This document shows, one piece after another, positions 9,016 through 17,411 of a stretch of 64,000 bases of DNA. The position numbers were made by a program, and so were the translations under genes. Origin of the DNA: Bradyrhizobium frederickii (GTDB lineage Bacteria; Pseudomonadota; Alphaproteobacteria; Rhizobiales; Xanthobacteraceae); assembly GCF_004570865.1 (NCBI RefSeq), contig NZ_SPQS01000002.1, positions 124,001 to 188,000 on the forward strand, in the 5' to 3' direction. Under the pieces are notes generated by a model. That model had not been told where the DNA came from. It saw only the letters and a program-made list of their open reading frames with translations, and did not search any database. Positions within the stretch are counted from its first letter, which is position 1. Each line of letters opens with the position of its first letter.

Positions 9016-9918
9016 ATGGCCAATTTCAACGAGCATAACCTCACTGACGAGGTGGTTCGCAGCTTCGCCAACACGCCGAACAAGCGGCTGAAGTTTCTCA
9101 TCGAGGAGACGGTGAAATCGCTGCACGATCTGGTGCGCCGCACCGAACTCACCTTCGAGGAATGGAATGAGGCGATCGAGTTCCTGACCCGCACCGGCCA
9201 GACCTGCACGCCGCTGCGCCAGGAGTTCATCTTGCTCTCCGACGTGCTCGGCGTCTCGATGCTGGTCGACGCCGTCAATCACCGCGAGCGCGAGGGCGCG
9301 ACCGAGACCACGGTGCTCGGCCCGTTCTATGTCGGCGAGCACCGCGTCATGCCGCACGGTGCCAACATCTCCGAGGGCATCGACGGTGAAGTGATGTTCG
9401 TGCAGAGCCGCGTCACCGACCTCGCCGGCAAGCCGCTCGCCGGTGCCGAGATCGATGTCTGGCATGCCGACGATGACGGCTTCTACGATTCGCAGAAGGC
9501 CGATTACGCGACCCAGGGTTCGTCGCTGCGCGCGCGCTTCGTCACCGATGCCGACGGCCGCTTCTCGTTCCGCACGATCTTGCCGTGCAGCTATCCGATC
9601 CCGACCGACGGCCCGGTCGGCGATCTCATCACCGCCACGCAGCGTCATCCGATGCGCCCCGCGCATGTGCACTTCCTGGTCAAGGCCGAAGGCTACGAGC
9701 CACTGATCACCCACGTCTTCCTCGATGGCGACCAATATCTGCGCAGCGACGTGGTGTTCGGCGTCAAGGATGAGCTCATCGCGCGTGTCGAGCCGCGCAA
9801 CGAAGCAGCGCTCCCGAACGGCGAGCGGGTCTCCGGCCCGTGGCACCTGATGGTCTACGATTTCCAGATGAAGCCCGGCGCGGGGCTGGTGCCCCGGCCG
9901 ATGATGGCCGCCGAATGA
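9016..9918 (+). CDS. Hydroxyquinol 1,2-dioxygenase (intradiol)
   Basis: The 300-residue protein is an intradiol ring-cleaving dioxygenase. The N-terminal dimerisation domain (residues 1-110) is followed by the beta-sandwich catalytic domain. Probable Fe(III) ligands are Tyr157 (FYDSQ), Tyr193 (SYPIPTDG), His217 and His219 (RPAHVHF). The length and the FNEHNLTDEVVRSF opening fit the hydroxyquinol branch rather than catechol or protocatechuate enzymes. It converts benzene-1,2,4-triol to maleylacetate, which the upstream gene then reduces. It ends at 9918 and the next gene starts 33 bp later, so the three enzymes are co-transcribed. Confidence 0.9.
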   Translation: MANFNEHNLTDEVVRSFANTPNKRLKFLIEETVKSLHDLVRRTELTFEEWNEAIEFLTRTGQTCTPLRQEFILLSDVLGVSMLVDAVNHREREGATETTVLGPFYVGEHRVMPHGANISEGIDGEVMFVQSRVTDLAGKPLAGAEIDVWHADDDGFYDSQKADYATQGSSLRARFVTDADGRFSFRTILPCSYPIPTDGPVGDLITATQRHPMRPAHVHFLVKAEGYEPLITHVFLDGDQYLRSDVVFGVKDELIARVEPRNEAALPNGERVSGPWHLMVYDFQMKPGAGLVPRPMMAAE

Positions 9919-9953
9919 CGATCGCAACCAACGACACGACCAAGGAGAGGATG

Positions 9954-11744
9954 ATGACCAGTAAACCTGTTGAGACCGATGTGCTTGTCGTCGGCAGCGG
10001 CCCGGCCGGCGCGACGGCGGCGGCGCTGCTCGGCATGTACGGCGTCAAGCACATCTTGGTGACGAAATATGGCTGGCTGGCTGACACGCCGCGCGCCCAC
10101 ATCACCAACCAGCGTGCGATGGAGGTGCTGCGCGATCTCGGCCTCGAGGACAAGGCGGTGGCGCAGGCGGTGCCGCAGCATCTAATGGCAAACAACGTGT
10201 TCTGCGAAAGCCTCGCCGGCGAGGAGTTCGGCCGGCTCTATTCCTGGGGCAATCATCCCTCGCGCAAGGCGGATTACGATCTCGCCAGCCCGACCCGGAT
10301 CTGCGACCTGCCGCAGAATTTGCTCGAGCCGATCCTGATCGAGGCCGCCGGCCAGCGCGGTACTTCGCTCTGCTTCAACACCGAGTTCGTCGACCTGGTG
10401 CAGGACGCCGACGGCGTCACGGCAACGGTGAAGGATCGGCTATCCGGCGAGACCTACCAGATCCGCGCGAAATATCTGATCGGCGCCGATGGCGGCCGTA
10501 GCCGGGTTGCCGAGGTGATCGGGCTGCCGATGGAGGGGCAGATGGGCCGCGCCGGCAGCATGAACATCATCGTGCAGGCGGACTTGAGCAAATACGTCGC
10601 GCACAGGCCGAGTGTACTCTATTGGGTGCTGCAGCCGGGCGCGCAGATCGGCGGCATCGGCGCCGGCCTGATCCGCATGGTGCGGCCCTGGAACGAATGG
10701 CTGATCATCTGGGGCTACGACATCGAGCAGGGCGAGCGCAAGCTCAGCAATGACGAGGCGATCTCGATCGTGCGCAATCTCGTCGGCGACGAGGGCCTCG
10801 AGGTCAAGGTCCGCTCCACCTCGACCTGGACCGTGAACGAGATGTATGCCGGCCACTATTCATCGGGTCGCGTGTTCTGCGTCGGCGATGCCGTGCACCG
10901 CCATCCGCCGACCAACGGCCTCGGCTCCAATACCTCGATCCAGGACTCCTATAATTTGTGCTGGAAGCTCAAGCTGGTGCTCGAGGGCCACGCGGCACCG
11001 TCGCTGCTCAAGACCTATTCGGCCGAGCGCCAGCCGGTCGGCAAGCAGATCGTGACCCGCGCCAACAAGAGCATCGGCGATTTCCCGCCGATCTTCGAGG
11101 CAGTGGGCCTCGTCGCTTCGACCGATCCGGCGGAAGCACGCAAGGCGATCGCCGCGCGCAAGGCACCGACCGCCGAGGGCAAGGCGCGCCGCAAGAAGCT
11201 CTATGAGGCCATCGCCAACAAGAGCTACGAGTTCAACTGCCACGGCGTCGAGCTGAACCAGCGCTACGGCTCGACCGCCGTGGTGTCCGACGGCACGCCG
11301 ATGCCGGCCTTCACCAGGGATCACGAACTTTATTATCAGGCCACCACCTGGCCCGGCGCACACTTGCCGCATGTCTGGGTCGAGCATCAGGGCCAGCGCA
11401 AATCGACGCTCGATCTTGTCGGCAAGGGCCGTTTCACGCTGCTCACCGGGATCGGGGGCGATGGCTGGAAGGCGGCGGCTGCCGCAATCGGGAAGACCTA
11501 CGGCCTGCCGGTCGATGTGGTGACGATCGGTCCGCAGGGCTGCGACGCGCTCGACATCTATGCCGACTGGTATCGCCTGAGCGAAGTCGACGAGGACGGC
11601 TGCGTGCTGGTACGGCCCGACATGTATGTCGCATGGCGCGCCAGAGAGGCGGAAGTGAATGCCCACGACGTGCTGCTCGACGTGTTCGGCCAGATCCTTG
11701 GCCGTAGTGCGAAGGCGCAGGCGAAGTCCGTCGCCGCCGCGTGA
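9954..11744 (+). CDS. FAD-dependent phenol hydroxylase, TfdB-like
   Basis: From ATG 9954, preceded by AAGGAGAGG (9942-9950), the product is 596 residues, close to the roughly 600 of 2,4-dichlorophenol hydroxylases. It shows the FAD-binding GSGPAGATAAALLG, the early segment TPRAHITNQRAMEVLRDLG, a GADGGRSRVAE motif and the second FAD contact VFCVGDAVHRHPPTNGLG, followed by a thioredoxin-like C-terminal domain. It is a single-component class A flavoprotein that ortho-hydroxylates a phenol. Together with hydroxyquinol dioxygenase and maleylacetate reductase, the natural substrate is most likely resorcinol or another phenol giving hydroxyquinol. Chlorophenol activity cannot be excluded. Confidence 0.87.
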   Translation: MTSKPVETDVLVVGSGPAGATAAALLGMYGVKHILVTKYGWLADTPRAHITNQRAMEVLRDLGLEDKAVAQAVPQHLMANNVFCESLAGEEFGRLYSWGNHPSRKADYDLASPTRICDLPQNLLEPILIEAAGQRGTSLCFNTEFVDLVQDADGVTATVKDRLSGETYQIRAKYLIGADGGRSRVAEVIGLPMEGQMGRAGSMNIIVQADLSKYVAHRPSVLYWVLQPGAQIGGIGAGLIRMVRPWNEWLIIWGYDIEQGERKLSNDEAISIVRNLVGDEGLEVKVRSTSTWTVNEMYAGHYSSGRVFCVGDAVHRHPPTNGLGSNTSIQDSYNLCWKLKLVLEGHAAPSLLKTYSAERQPVGKQIVTRANKSIGDFPPIFEAVGLVASTDPAEARKAIAARKAPTAEGKARRKKLYEAIANKSYEFNCHGVELNQRYGSTAVVSDGTPMPAFTRDHELYYQATTWPGAHLPHVWVEHQGQRKSTLDLVGKGRFTLLTGIGGDGWKAAAAAIGKTYGLPVDVVTIGPQGCDALDIYADWYRLSEVDEDGCVLVRPDMYVAWRAREAEVNAHDVLLDVFGQILGRSAKAQAKSVAAA

Positions 11745-11826
11745 TGCGACGCTGCGCGGATAGTTTTCCAGAACGGAATGAACGGCAGCCGGCTTGAAAA
11801 ACCGGCTTGCCTCAAGGGAGGGGAAA

Positions 11827-13152
11827 ATGACCAAGGACCTATTGAACATAAAGTCTTTCGATCGCCGCCGTGTGCTGCAGGGCATCGCCGGTGGTTTCGC
11901 CGCCGTAGGCGCGACGACCTTGTTCGCGCCGGCGTTGCGGGCGGCCAACAAGCCGATCAAGATCGGCTATGTCTCGCCGAAGAGCGGTCCGCTGGCGGCC
12001 TTTGCCGAAGCCGACGATTTCGTGCTCGGTGAGTTCAGGAAGTTCATCAAGGATGGCGTCAAGGTCGGATCACAGACCTATCAGGTCGAGGTGGTGACAA
12101 AAGACAGTCAGTCGAATCCGAACCGCGCCGCCGAGGTCGCCAAGGAGCTGATAACCCGTGACAATGTCGGGCTGATCGTGGTCGGCGCCACGCCCGAAAC
12201 CAACAATCCCGTGGCGACGCAGTGCGAGCTCGAGCAGGTGCCGTGCATCTCCAGCGTCGCGCCGTGGCAGACCAATTTCATCGGCCGCCAGACCAACCCC
12301 GGCGATCCCAAGAGCTGGAAGCCGTTCGACTATACCTTTCATTACTTCTGGGGGCTGGAGGACGTGATCGGCGTCTTCACCAGCATGTGGAGCCAGGTCG
12401 CGACCAACAAGTCGGTCGGCGCGCTGTTCCCCAACGATGCCGACGGCAACGCCTGGGGCGACACCACCATCGGCTTCCCGCCCGTGTTGGCCAAGCAGGG
12501 TTTCAAGCTCACCGATCCCGGTCGCTTCCAGAACCTCACCGACGATTTCAGCTCGCAGATCGCGGCATTTCGTGGCGCCGATGCAGAGATCATCACCGGC
12601 GTGATCATCCCGCCCGACTTCACCACGTTCTGGAACCAGTCGCGACAGAAGGGGCTCAAGCCGAAAGTCGTGTCGGTCGCCAAGGCGTTGCTGTTCCCCG
12701 CATCCGTGCAGGCGCTCGGCAAGGGCGGCAACAACATCTCAACCGAGGTGTGGTGGACGCCGACGCATCCCTACAAGTCGAGCCTCAGCGGCGTCAGCGC
12801 CGCCGATCTCGCCAAGGGATATGAGCAGGCCTCCGGCAAGCAATGGACCCAGCCGATCGGCTTCGTGCATTCGCTGTTCGAGGTCGCGATCGACGCCATC
12901 AAGCGCTCCAGCGATCCTAGCGACGGCGCGGCGCTGGCGAAGGCGATCGGGGCCACCAAGCTCGATACGATTGTGGGCCAGGTCGCATTCGGCTCCAACG
13001 CGGTGCCGCCCTTTGCCGCGAAGAACATCGCCAAGACGCCGCTGGTGGGCGGCCAGTGGCGGCTCGGCGGCGACAAGTACAACATGGTGATCACAGACAA
13101 CAAGCTGGCGCCTCAGATTCCGCTCGGCGGCGACATGCAGGCGCTGAGTTAG
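11827..13152 (+). CDS. ABC transporter solute-binding protein, amide/urea/aromatic type
   Basis: The ATG at 11827 follows AAGGGAGGGG (11814-11823) and gives 441 residues. A twin-arginine-like leader is visible (DRRRVLQGIAGGFAAVGA), ending near ALRAAN, so export through Tat is likely. The mature part opens KPIKIGYVSPKSGPLAAFAEAD, the usual Peripla_BP_6 pattern. It heads a five-gene transporter operon and directly follows the phenol hydroxylase, so it probably captures the phenolic substrate of this pathway. A small hairpin (AGCCGG/CCGGCT, 11787-11807) lies in its leader. Confidence 0.87.
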   Translation: MTKDLLNIKSFDRRRVLQGIAGGFAAVGATTLFAPALRAANKPIKIGYVSPKSGPLAAFAEADDFVLGEFRKFIKDGVKVGSQTYQVEVVTKDSQSNPNRAAEVAKELITRDNVGLIVVGATPETNNPVATQCELEQVPCISSVAPWQTNFIGRQTNPGDPKSWKPFDYTFHYFWGLEDVIGVFTSMWSQVATNKSVGALFPNDADGNAWGDTTIGFPPVLAKQGFKLTDPGRFQNLTDDFSSQIAAFRGADAEIITGVIIPPDFTTFWNQSRQKGLKPKVVSVAKALLFPASVQALGKGGNNISTEVWWTPTHPYKSSLSGVSAADLAKGYEQASGKQWTQPIGFVHSLFEVAIDAIKRSSDPSDGAALAKAIGATKLDTIVGQVAFGSNAVPPFAAKNIAKTPLVGGQWRLGGDKYNMVITDNKLAPQIPLGGDMQALS

Positions 13153-13183
13153 CGCAAGCCAGCTGATTCATCGAAGGAGGAGA

Positions 13184-13951
13184 ATGCGTGGTGTTGCTGA
13201 GCATCTCCTCTCCGCCGAAACCAGATGTGGGGCGACCATGCTCGAACTCCATGCCATCTCGAAACGGTTCGGCGCCATCGTCGTTGCCGACGCGATCGAC
13301 CTGACGCTGTCCTCCGGTGAGGCACTGGGCGTGATCGGGCCGAACGGCGCCGGCAAATCGACGCTGTTCAACCTGATCACCGGGCTGCTGCGGCCCGATG
13401 CCGGCCGCATCGTTCTCGAGGGCATCGACATCACGGGTCTCTCGCCCGAGGCACGCTGTCGCGCCGGCATCGGGCGCTCGTTCCAGATCCCGCAGCCGTT
13501 CGACCATCTCTCGGTGTTCGAGAATCTTGCGGTCGCCGCGCTGTTCGGGGGCGGCCTGTCGGAGGTGGATGCGATCCAGCATTGCGGCCGCATGCTCGAT
13601 CTGACCGGCCTCGAAGCCAAGGCCAATCGGCTCGCGGGCAGCCTGCCGCTGCTCGATCGCAAGCGGCTCGAACTGGCGCGGGCGCTCGCCACCCGGCCGC
13701 GCACGCTGTTGCTCGACGAGATCGCGGGCGGCCTTACCGATGCCGAATGCCACGAGCTGGTCGAGACGATCAGAACCATCCATGCCGAAGGTGTCGGCAT
13801 CATCTGGATCGAGCATGTCGTGCACGCGCTGCTCGCCGTGGTGCAGCGACTGGTCGTGCTGAACTTCGGTAAGGTCGTGGCGCAGGGCGTGCCGAACGAG
13901 GTGATGCGCTCGCGCGAGGTCGAGACCATCTATATGGGCGTGCCGGCATGA
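13184..13951 (+). CDS. ABC transporter ATP-binding protein, LivG type
   Basis: The 255-residue ATPase carries Walker A GPNGAGKST, a Q-loop in GRSFQIPQPF, and Walker B LLLDEIAGGL. The signature region is degenerate: the usual LSGG is read as LPLLDRKRLELARAL. The start at 13184 has AAGGAGG immediately upstream; an internal ATG at 13238 begins the conserved domain and is a possible alternative. It pairs with the LivF-type ATPase that overlaps its end by 4 bp. The two would energise the membrane pair encoded downstream. The weak signature motif is worth noting but is seen in other LivG-type proteins of aromatic-acid importers. Confidence 0.87.
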   Translation: MRGVAEHLLSAETRCGATMLELHAISKRFGAIVVADAIDLTLSSGEALGVIGPNGAGKSTLFNLITGLLRPDAGRIVLEGIDITGLSPEARCRAGIGRSFQIPQPFDHLSVFENLAVAALFGGGLSEVDAIQHCGRMLDLTGLEAKANRLAGSLPLLDRKRLELARALATRPRTLLLDEIAGGLTDAECHELVETIRTIHAEGVGIIWIEHVVHALLAVVQRLVVLNFGKVVAQGVPNEVMRSREVETIYMGVPA

Positions 13952-14652
13952 CCGCGCTGCTCAATGTCACGGCGCTCGATGCGTTCTATGGCGACTTCCA
14001 GGCGCTGTTCGGCATCGACTTCGAGCTGAACGAGGGCGAGGCAGTCGCAGTGATCGGCGCCAACGGCGCCGGCAAGTCGACCATGCTGAAATCGCTGGCG
14101 GGGCTGGTCAAGAACCGTCCCGACGCGATCTGCCTCGAGGGACGGGCGATCGGCGATGCGTCCGCCGCCAGCATCGTCCGGCTCGGCCTCGCGCTGGTGC
14201 CGGAGGGGCGCCAGCTGTTTCCCTCGCTCAGCGTCGAGGAGAACCTCCTGATCGGCGCATATGGCGGCGAACGCAGGGCGCCGTGGGATCTCGCCGCGGT
14301 CTACCGCATGTTCCCGGTGCTGAAGGAGCGGCGGCGCGGCGCGGTCACCGCGCTGTCGGGCGGGCAGCAGCAGATGGTGGCGATCGGCCGCGCGCTGATG
14401 TCCAACCCGTCGGTCCTGCTGTGCGACGAGATCAGCCTCGGCCTCGCGCCGATCGTGGTGGAGGACATCTACCGCATGCTGCCGCAGATCCGCTCTGGCG
14501 GTACCGCCGTCGTGCTGGTCGAGCAGGACATCGCCCGCGCCTTGCGGGCTTCGGATCGCTTCTACTGTTTGCAGGAGGGACGGGTGACTCTGAGCGGACG
14601 GCCAAGGGATGTCGATCAGGACACCATCCGCGCGGCCTATTTCGGAGCATGA
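13948..14652 (+). CDS. ABC transporter ATP-binding protein, LivF type
   Basis: The 234-residue protein has Walker A GANGAGKSTM, the LVPEGRQLFPSLSVEENL segment diagnostic of LivF, the signature LSGGQQQMVAIGRAL and Walker B LLCDEISLGLAP. It starts by an ATGA overlap with the preceding LivG-type gene, indicating translational coupling. It is the second nucleotide-binding subunit of the importer serving the hydroxyquinol pathway. Confidence 0.9.
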   Translation: MTALLNVTALDAFYGDFQALFGIDFELNEGEAVAVIGANGAGKSTMLKSLAGLVKNRPDAICLEGRAIGDASAASIVRLGLALVPEGRQLFPSLSVEENLLIGAYGGERRAPWDLAAVYRMFPVLKERRRGAVTALSGGQQQMVAIGRALMSNPSVLLCDEISLGLAPIVVEDIYRMLPQIRSGGTAVVLVEQDIARALRASDRFYCLQEGRVTLSGRPRDVDQDTIRAAYFGA

Positions 14653-14659
14653 GGAAGCG

Positions 14660-15526
14660 ATGAGCGGGTTCGACACCATCATCGAAGGCGTGCTGCTCGG
14701 CGGCGTCTATGCGCTGTTCGCGCTCGGCCTGTCGTTGATCTTCGGCATCATGCGCCTGGTCAATCTGGCGCATGGCGATCTGATCCTGCTTGCCGCCTAT
14801 CTGGTGCTCAGCGCCACCACCGCGCTCGGTCTGCCGCTTGCGGCCGCATCCCTGCTGGTCGTCATCACGATGTTCGTGCTCGGCTTCGTGCTGCAGCGGC
14901 TGGTGCTGGAGCGGGTGCTCGGCGACGACATCCTGCCGCCGCTGCTCGTCACCTTCGGCCTGTCGATCGTGATCCAGAACGGACTGCTGCTCGGCTACGG
15001 CGCCGACAGTCGCCGGCTGCAAGCAGGCGCCTTCGAATCCTCGTCGGTGGCGCTCGCCCCCGGCCTGAGCGTCGGGCTGGCGCCGCTGACCGCGCTGGTG
15101 ACGGCGGTTGCCGCCGTCGCGCTGCTCCAGCTCATCTTCTATCGCACCTCGCTCGGCCGCGCCTTCCGCGCCACTGCGGATAATCCCGCGATCGCGCAAT
15201 TGATGGGCATCAACGAGCGCAATGTCTACGCCATCGCGGTCGGACTGTCGCTCGCAGTGTCGGTGATCGCCGCTGTTGTGCTCGGTATCCGCGCCAGCTT
15301 CGATCCGTCGATCGGACCGGCGCGGCTGCTCTACGCATTCGAGGCGGTGATCATCGGCGGGCTCGGCAGCCTGTGGGGGACGCTGGCGGGCGGCATCGTG
15401 CTCGGGCTGGCGCAGGCGATCGGAGGGCGGATCAACCCGGAATGGCAGATCCTGGCCGGCCATCTCGCCTTCCTTGTCGTGCTGATGGTGCGGCCGCGCG
15501 GGCTGTTCCCGGCGAGGCGGACATGA
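14660..15526 (+). CDS. ABC transporter permease, LivH type
   Basis: From ATG 14660, with GAGGAAG (14651-14657) as ribosome site, the product is 288 residues. It opens MSGFDTIIEGVLLGGVYALF and contains the LivH hallmark IFGIMRLVNLAHGDLI, then about eight hydrophobic helices and the conserved AFEAVIIGGLGSLWGTLAGG near the end. It is an inner-membrane half of the Liv-type importer. It ends in an ATGA overlap with the LivM-type gene. Confidence 0.9.
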   Translation: MSGFDTIIEGVLLGGVYALFALGLSLIFGIMRLVNLAHGDLILLAAYLVLSATTALGLPLAAASLLVVITMFVLGFVLQRLVLERVLGDDILPPLLVTFGLSIVIQNGLLLGYGADSRRLQAGAFESSSVALAPGLSVGLAPLTALVTAVAAVALLQLIFYRTSLGRAFRATADNPAIAQLMGINERNVYAIAVGLSLAVSVIAAVVLGIRASFDPSIGPARLLYAFEAVIIGGLGSLWGTLAGGIVLGLAQAIGGRINPEWQILAGHLAFLVVLMVRPRGLFPARRT

Positions 15527-16635
15527 GCGTCGAAAGCATCCGTAGCCCGGCAAGCCGCGAGCAGCGCCCGGTGGACGCGCCGGTTTGGCAGGTTCGGGTC
15601 GGCACACGGCTGTCGCGCATCGCGGCCGTGGCCGGCATCGCGCTGATCGTGGCGCTGGCCGCGCTGCCCGCGGTCGCCTCGCGCAACCTGATCCAGGATC
15701 TAATCTTCGTCTTCACCATGCTGAGCTTGGCACAGCTCTGGAACGTACTGGCCGGGTGGGGCGGGCTGGTATCGGTCGGGCAGCAGGCGTTTGTGGGGCT
15801 CGGCGCCTATGCGCTGTTTGCCGGCATCGTGATGGCCGGGCTCGATCCGGTTGCGGCGATCCCGCTGGCCGGACTGTTCGCGGCGCTGGTCGCGGCGGTG
15901 CTCGGGCCGCTGCTGTTCCGGCTGGAAGGGCCATATTTCGCGATCGGCAGCTGGGTCGCCGCCGAAGCGCTGCGGCTGATCTGCGCCCAGTTCAAGTCGC
16001 TAGGCGGCGGCACCGGGATGTCGATCTCGCCGGGCGAACTGTCGCAGATGGTCGGGCTGAAGGCGGTGCAGGCGCTGCTTGGCCTGCGCCCAGCGGCCGC
16101 GCGCGATGTGCTGGTTTACTGGTTGGCACTGCTGCTCGCCGTGCTGGTCACGCTCGGCATCTACGCCTTCATGCGCTCGCATCACGGCCTTGCGCTGGCC
16201 GCAAGCCGTGACAACGCAGCGGCGGCGCGCAGCGTCGGCGTCCGCACCGCGCGGACTCGCCACGTGCTGTGGATCGCGGTCGCGTTCGCCACTGGCATGG
16301 TCGGCGCCTTGGTTTATTTGCAGAAGGCGCGTATTTCGCCTGATGCGGCCTTCAGCGTCACCGACTGGACCGCCTATGTCATCTTCATCGTCGTAATCGG
16401 CGGGGTGCGCACCATCGAAGGTCCGATGGTCGGCGTGCTCCTGCTGTGGGGACTAGTCACCTATCTCGCCCAATATGGCAGTCTCTATCTGGTCGTGCTC
16501 GGCACGCTCGCCATCCCGATCATGCTGTTCATGCCCAACGGCGTGTGGGGCGCGGCAGCTCGACGCTGGCAATTGCAGCTGTTCCCGACCCAGCGCTGGC
16601 TCGGCCGCAGCGAGTCCGGTCCAATGCCGTTATGA
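15523..16635 (+). CDS. ABC transporter permease, LivM type
   Basis: The 370-residue product from ATG 15523 overlaps the stop of the LivH-type gene by 4 bp. It has a roughly 35-residue cytoplasmic N-terminus, then multiple helices with the LivM features AQLWNVLAGWGGLVSVGQQAFVG split over two segments, and IGGVRTIEGPMVGVLLLWGL near the C-terminus. It completes the SBP-G-F-H-M importer. No recognisable gene follows on this strand until 17412, so the operon probably ends here. Confidence 0.9.
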   Translation: MSVESIRSPASREQRPVDAPVWQVRVGTRLSRIAAVAGIALIVALAALPAVASRNLIQDLIFVFTMLSLAQLWNVLAGWGGLVSVGQQAFVGLGAYALFAGIVMAGLDPVAAIPLAGLFAALVAAVLGPLLFRLEGPYFAIGSWVAAEALRLICAQFKSLGGGTGMSISPGELSQMVGLKAVQALLGLRPAAARDVLVYWLALLLAVLVTLGIYAFMRSHHGLALAASRDNAAAARSVGVRTARTRHVLWIAVAFATGMVGALVYLQKARISPDAAFSVTDWTAYVIFIVVIGGVRTIEGPMVGVLLLWGLVTYLAQYGSLYLVVLGTLAIPIMLFMPNGVWGAAARRWQLQLFPTQRWLGRSESGPMPL

Positions 16636-16818
16636 CCAATCCTGTGCCGAGTAGCTTCGTCCGTTCAGAAGCGCCACCGGTCCATCTTTGGGAAGGAGGC
16701 GCTCGGGCGTCCATGCGCCCTTGCAGTTGGACGTTTCGCTGTAAGCCATTGATCTCCAATGATCGGATTTTGGCTTAGTTGGAAAAAATTCTCTTGAGAA
16801 ATCAATGGGAGCAGCATG

Positions 16819-16857
16819 TCTCTTAATCAGCGGGTCCCAGGTTCGAGCCTTGGTGCG
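16819..16857 (+). other. 3' fragment of tRNA-Lys(CTT), probable integration scar
   Basis: An anticodon loop CTCTTAA (anticodon CTT) at 16820-16826 is followed by a TCAGC stem half, a short variable region and a T arm (CCAGG-TTCGAGC-CTTGG). The bases upstream do not pair to make the 5' anticodon stem, and no D arm or acceptor 5' strand exists. Only the 3' half of a tRNA is therefore present, as left at att sites of tRNA-targeting integrases. Its first 13 bases recur at 30947-30959. From 16636 to 16818 and from 16858 to 17140 I see nothing else. Confidence 0.6.
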
Positions 16858-17140
16858 CTGGCGGAGCTTGGCGCCGGGGCCACGGCTGAGACGGTAGCCG
16901 ATGCCTCAATTGGCCGCCGACCGACTATGTTATGAGTGAACGTCAACGGTGTGCTGAGACGGTCGCAGCTGGCGGCGCGCAGCCAGAAATGCCCGTGATG
17001 GATTGGAGCATCAGGAGCTTGGCGTCGACTTCGGATAGCCGGCCGCAGTTGCAATCGTGCGGAACGTTTGACGAAGATCGTTGTCCATCTCGATTGTATT
17101 TCCGGTCCCCCTCGGCGTGACAGCGGAACATCGAAGCCTT

Positions 17141-17320
17141 TCCTCCCTCCGCCATTGCCCGAACGTAGCATCCAAGCGGGTGAATCTTTCTGGCCATCGT
17201 TTCCAGACGTTCGGCCGTCGTGACTCCCCAAGATTGCGGCGTCACAAAGTTGACTCCGGTGCCTACCGCGCCTTTCGCGGCCATCCGCCTTAATTCGTAT
17301 CGGAAGTATCGATGCGGCAT
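17141..17320 (-). pseudogene. Remnant of an amidohydrolase-2 family gene
   Basis: On the minus strand a short frame reads ELRRMAAKGAVGTGVNFV, then TPQSWGVTTAERLETMARKI and HPLGCYVRAMAEGG. This matches the TIM-barrel segment of amidohydrolase-2 proteins (GvrGvRfNlvtp...mleplarriaplGWhvqv). The rest of the family fold and its metal-binding His residues are missing on both sides, so this is a decayed internal fragment. It may once have belonged to the sugar-acid or lactone catabolic set now starting at 17412. Confidence 0.45.
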
Positions 17321-17359
17321 CTCCTTCGTTCATGCGGGCAAGCCAGTATTGCAAATATG

Positions 17360-17369
17360 TGATATATCA
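17360..17369 (+). promoter_or_regulatory. Operator-like palindrome TGATATATCA (site A)
   Basis: A perfect 10-bp palindrome lies 42 bp before the kinase gene at 17412, within an AT-rich stretch that contrasts with its GC-rich surroundings. The identical sequence stands at 20147-20156 and 29582-29591, each time just before a transcription unit of the same island. It is a plausible site for the GntR/FCD regulator encoded at 28539-29381. Confidence 0.6.
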
Positions 17370-17411
17370 TGTATCAAAGCTCGCCGATATTGCACGAGAC
17401 CTGCGGGACGC

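Noticed and set aside
16819..16857. A functional tRNA-Lys gene
   Set aside because: Only the part from the anticodon loop to the T arm is present; no D arm, 5' acceptor strand or pairing anticodon stem exists.
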